NCBI GenBank assembly: GCA_963383645.1
Contig: OY726560.1
Coordinates: 81,449,593 to 81,513,592 of the forward strand
Reading direction: 5' to 3'
From: Muscardinus avellanarius
Taxonomy: Eukaryota; Chordata; Mammalia; Rodentia; Gliridae
DNA: 64,000 nt
Shown here: positions 60,217 to 64,000 of the stretch, piece by piece
Layout: every line of letters starts with the position of its first letter
Position numbering within the stretch: the stretch's first letter is position 1
The notes under the pieces: generated by a model
Databases searched by the model: none
Told to the model about the DNA's origin: nothing
What the model saw: only the letters and a program-made list of their open reading frames with translations
Position numbers and translations under genes: made by a program

Positions 60217-60318
60217 GGTGTACTCATTTGAGTCATCCCCCCATGCCAGTTTAGTATGGAGCTGTACCTATCCTCTGTATTTCTATCTTTTAATAAACTT
60301 CTTTAAATCTTCAAAAAA
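60217..60318 (+). mobile_element. Retrocopy of the family-A LTR R region
   Basis: About 95 bp align end to end with 35834-35930 / 29427-29520, i.e. from ggtg at the predicted start to 'ttaaatcttc' after AATAAA, followed by seven A residues. Flanked by ATCAATCAAGG (60206-60216, 60319-60329), extendable to 15 bp with one mismatch at a TT/AAAG site. Confidence 0.88.
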
Positions 60319-60487
60319 ATCAATCAAGGATTTCTATTAGTTGACTCCCTCTTTTTCTCTTATCTTCTTCCATAGATTAGCAGACACAAGGCAGACTTTT
60401 TTATTTATTTTTCCAGGCTCCTTATTTCCCTTTCATATTGTTCTATTGCGTTTCTTCTCTGCTTCTCATTCTGAGTAGTTTCTTTCT

Positions 60488-60562
60488 TTTTCTCAGTAGT
60501 GGGGATCAAGCCTTATGCATAGGAGGCAAGTTACTCTGCTGCTAAGCTGCATCCTCAGCCCT
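60488..60562 (-). repeat. ID-like SINE, antisense
   Basis: 'agtggggatcaagccttatg' to 'gcatcctcagccc'. Confidence 0.75.
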
Positions 60563-60614
60563 TTTGTCTAATATATAACCCAGTTCATTAGGAGTTTCCT
60601 ATATATTTAGCTGT

Positions 60615-61165
60615 TTCTATTCTGCTGTAGAGGATGACTTGCAGGCTCCATATCCTTGGCCCTTGTAGACCTCTCGGGCATAGTAGCCAGGAATGCCACA
60701 GATGTTGGTCAGCTTGTGTTCAGCTGTGAAGCAGCAGCTCAGCCCAAAGTCAATGGCTTTGACATTCCTACTGAGTCCAGGAGGATGTTATGTGGCTTCA
60801 GGTCTCTGTGCAGGATGGCTCTCTTTTGGAAGTAGCACACTGCACTCACAACCTGCTGGAACACCCTCCAGGCCTCCTCCTCCAAGTTTCTGGACTCCCT
60901 GAAGTGGTGCAGAAGCAGCATCCTGCTTGTGTGTTCTATCACCAGTTAGACAAAGTTGGCCATGTCTAAAACCTCAAACAACTGGACAATGTTTGAATAC
61001 TCCACTGCCCTTATGATAGCAATTTTGAATTGAGTCAAGGGATTCTTACTAAACAAAGGCAAGAACTTCACCCCCACCTCCATCCTGGTGAGGATATGGT
61101 GGGCCAGTTTGACTCGGGTAAAATCATTGCCGTTGTTCCTTAGTACTATATAATTGTCCATGAGG
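60615..61165 (-). pseudogene. Sperm-motility-kinase-like (AMPK/MARK-related) pseudogene
   Basis: The minus-strand frame from ATG 61161 reads MDNYIVLRNNGNDFTRVKLAHH..., with a degraded Gly-rich loop (NNGNDF) and VGVKF at the lysine position, to an in-frame stop after DMANFV (about 60944). The frame continues past it with the catalytic loop HRDLKPHNILLD (about 60790). The DFG-type motif (bases 'gactttggg') is in a shifted frame, followed by GIPGYYAREVYKGQGYG before similarity ends near 60615. No intron is seen, so it is probably a retrocopy. A serine/threonine kinase origin is clear; the SMOK assignment is less certain. It cannot encode an active kinase. Confidence 0.8.
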
Positions 61166-61199
61166 ACATCCTCACATGGGAACTGGCTGCAAGGTCCTG

Positions 61200-61620
61200 C
61201 CTGGCCTCTTTATACTCTTTTCTAGCACAGTCTGTTGAAAGCTGCAATAGCAACTAATGATGCTAGCTAAGAACAAAAACAACAAAACAAAACACAATAA
61301 AACAACAAAAAGTACAGCAAAATAACAAACCCAAACAAATAAATTCACCCACAAAACAACAAAGCCCAAAGCCCAAACCAACAAATCAGATTCAAAGCCA
61401 TCATCCATCAAAAGCGCTATCTTGGAATTTGACAGGTTACCACCAAGAGCTCCCTGTAATAATGGACAAAATCCCAACAGTAGCGAGAGCCTTATACAGC
61501 TGATCCTGGAGACTCCCTCACATGGCTCCTTGTGAGGTCACTTCTGGACCTCCAGGACTTTTCCACTTTAATAAAAATAAAAAGAACTCTAGAACTTTTA
61601 TTCTTTGGTGGATTATAGAC
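61200..61620. other. Intergenic, with CAAAA-rich run
   Basis: A-rich CAAAA repeats at 61272-61350. The rest may be 5' sequence of the kinase retrocopy; no gene. Confidence 0.35.
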
Positions 61621-61621
61621 T

Positions 61622-61827
61622 GATGCAGTACTGGGGATTAAACCCCGGGGCATTCTACCTCTGAGCTACACACCCAGCCCTATTTTTTTATTCTTTATTT
61701 TGAAACAGGGTCTTACTGAGTTGCAAAGGGCCTCACTAAGTAGCTAAGGCTGTTCTTGAACTGTGATCCTCCTGTTTCATCCTCCCAAATGCTGGGATTA
61801 CAAGCACGCACCACCATGCCTGGCTCA
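61622..61827 (-). repeat. B1-dID SINE, antisense
   Basis: Complete, ending 'caccaccatgcctggct'. Confidence 0.85.
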
Positions 61828-62229
61828 AGACTGATGTATATTTTTTTAGAAATTAAAATTTATAGGATGCTTCAATTCTTTTTTGAGTAAAAAATAATAA
61901 TTTTTGGCTTTTATTTTTAAGGTAAATAAACATTTTTGTATTTATTTATTCTTAGTATACTTTTATTGGCATACTATATTCTCACATCATAATGTAAATC
62001 ATGTTGGTAGTAACATATTATGTACACTGCACTTGGTAGTCTTTTTCCTGGCTCCCTCCTCATTCCCTTTTTCCATACAAGATACTGAGATAAAAAAAAT
62101 TGGTGCATAAAGTTGATGAAATGTACATAAAGTTAATGGTAGTAATTCCTTCATTGATCCTACCTCTTCCTCTTACCCTTTCTTAGACCATCTCTCTGGC
62201 TCCCTTACAGTTTCTTTTATTTTTTCTTA

Positions 62230-62422
62230 TTTTGGTACTGGGGTTCCTGGAAGCCCTTCTACCTCCGGGCTACACTCCCAGACCTATTTTTTTTTAAAAT
62301 ATTTTTTAGTTGGAAACAGGGTCTCTTAAGCCAGTGAGGCTGGCTCCAAACCACCGCGATCCTCCTATCTCCGCCTCCCAAGAGAGGGGATTACAAGCGT
62401 GCGCCACCACGCTTGGCTCCCC
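62230..62422 (-). repeat. B1-dID SINE, antisense
   Basis: 'ggggttcctggaagccctt' variant; ends 'gccaccacgcttggct'. Confidence 0.85.
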
Positions 62423-62459
62423 TACAATTTCTTCTTAATTATCTGAGGCTCCTTTGCCA

Positions 62460-63885
62460 TAAGCCTTTCAATAAATGGTGTTGGAAAAACTGGTTATCTA
62501 TTTGTAAGAAAAAAATGGAATTAAATCCTTACCTCTCACCCTGCACAGGAATCAACTCAAGATGAATCAAAGAGCTGAAAATTAGACCAAAGACTTTGAA
62601 GTTACTAGAGGAGGGCATAAAGTTCAACACTCTAACATATAAACACAGGTATATCTTCCTCAACAAGACCCCCTCATATCTCAGAAAATTAAAACAAGAA
62701 TTAATAAACAGGGTTGGCATTAAACCAAAAAGTTTCTGCTCATCAAAGGAAACCATCAAGAGTCTAAAGAAAAAGTGTATGGAATGGGAGAAAATCTTTT
62801 CCAGTTATCCCTCTGATAGGAAACTAATATCTAGAATATGCCAATAACTTAAAAAGAGAGCTGGGCATGGTGGTGTACATTTGTAATCCCTGCATTTGGG
62901 AGGCTGAGACAGGAGGATTGCAGTTTGTGGACAGCCTCAACTACTTAGCGAGGCCCTTCGCAACTCAATGAGACCCTGTTTCATAATAAAGAATAAAAAA
63001 TAGGGCTGGGGGTATAGCTTAGAGGTAGAATATCTCTGGGTTTTATCCCCAATGCCACAAAAATAAATAAATAAAAATAAGACTTTATAAAAAACCCAAT
63101 CAAGAAATAAGCAATTGAACTAAATAGACACTTCTCAAAAGAAGAGACACAAAAGACCAACAAATACATGAAAAAATGTTCAACATCATTAGCCCTCAGG
63201 GAGATGCAAATCAAAACTACACCGAGATTCCATTTAACCCCAATCAAAATGGCAAAAGTCCAGAAATAAAAAAACAACAATAAATGCTGGTAGGATGTGG
63301 AGAAATAGGAACTCTACACTGTTTTGGGGATTGCAAATTAGTTCAGCTGCTATGGAGATCATCATGGAGATTTCTGAGAAAACTGGAATGGATCTACCAC
63401 ATGATTCAGCTATGCCACTGGATAAAATATTTTGGGTATTTTTTCAAAAGAACTGAAATCAGAATATTATAGTAATACATGAATATCCATGTTTATAGCG
63501 GCATAATTCATAACAGCCAAATATGGAACCATCCCAGGTGTCTACAACAGATGAATAGATTACAAAATGATAGAATATATACACAGATTTCTACCCAGCA
63601 ATAAAGAACAAAATTATGTCATAAGCAGTAAAGTTGATGGACCTGGAAAACATAATGTTAAATGAGATTAGCTAGTCACAGAAAGTGAAGGGTCATATGT
63701 TTTCTGTAATATTCAGAAGCTACATAGTAATTAGGATACCAGAGGGACTCCAGATAATGGAGGAGAAACTTAAATGGAGCTAGGGAAGTTGTCTAGGGGA
63801 AGGGGAGGCTGGGAAGGGAGGATCAATGAAGGAATCACTTCCACTGACTGTATGTACATATGTGAGAATACCAATGAAAACATTT
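62460..63885 (+). mobile_element. L1 3' half fragment
   Basis: From ORF2 'tggtgttggaaaaactgg' through the Cys-domain region (63270-63370) to the 3'UTR; interrupted by a sense SINE at 62858-63070. Heavily frameshifted. Confidence 0.85.
62858..63070 (+). repeat. B1-dID SINE
   Basis: Inserted in the L1 fragment; tail of AAAT repeats. Confidence 0.85.
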
Positions 63886-63897
63886 TTAAGTTTTTAA

Positions 63898-64000
63898 ATT
63901 TTTTTTTTATTGGTGCATTGTAGTCAAACATCTTAATGGAGTACAAGATGGTAGAGGCATGCATGCACACATCACTCAATTAGCCCTTACCCAATTCCCA
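63898..64000 (-). mobile_element. L1 3' end, antisense, runs off the window
   Basis: 'tttttattggtgcattgtag' and 'gcatgcacacatcactcaat' match the 3' tails of the L1s at 8313 and 38822. It lies tail-to-tail with the preceding L1. Confidence 0.85.

Overview
This is a stretch of mammalian nuclear genome, most likely from a squirrel-family rodent (Sciuridae). There is one spliced gene in long introns, CA/TG microsatellites are frequent, and more than 40 copies of a dimeric SINE are present. Each SINE has a B1-like half ending in the box-B-like text 'ggttcgaagcc' joined to an ID-like half ('gggctggg.gtgtagctcag'), the B1-dID type typical of squirrels. The species call is an inference from the repeats.

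Host gene (about 1-21,850, + strand). The last five coding exons of TMEM68, a membrane acyltransferase, lie at 2916-3080, 6206-6399, 14597-14657, 17669-17808 and 20551-20655. All splice sites are AG/GT, phases match, and the frame is open to the stop. Upstream coding exons are outside the window. The introns hold SINEs, MIR, L2 and MER5A fossils, an ORF1-only L1 derivative, and a 170-bp inverted duplication of intronic DNA.

Downstream (21,900-64,000) is gene-poor and built of nested transposons. From 24,672 to about 38,400 an ancient minus-strand L1 has been split by at least seven LTR insertions: four solo LTRs of one family (here A), a solo LTR and an inverted-LTR provirus of a second family (B), and a solo LTR of a third (C). 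Another probable LTR has a 4-bp target duplication (D). From 42,936 to 58,089 an older full-length L1 encloses a SINE and a younger, almost intact L1 (46,416-53,672). That L1 has ORF1 broken by two compensating shifts and ORF2 by one. The distal part has L1 fragments and a decayed sperm-motility-kinase-like pseudogene (minus strand, about 60,615-61,165).

Most unusual observations: (1) two short poly(A)-tailed retrocopies (58,758-58,855 and 60,217-60,318), each starting at the predicted transcription start of an LTR family and ending just after its poly(A) signal, each flanked by L1-type target duplications; they look like L1-mobilised 'R-only' transcripts from two unrelated LTR families. (2) A provirus with its two LTRs inverted, both U3 ends outward, with a 5-bp target duplication and a break inside the primer-binding site. 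(3) An L1 lineage with an inverted ORF2 segment in its 3'UTR, including an ORF1-only element with perfect 15-bp target duplications. (4) GC-rich minisatellites at different positions inside two L1s. All family names rest on recognition by eye; no searches were run.
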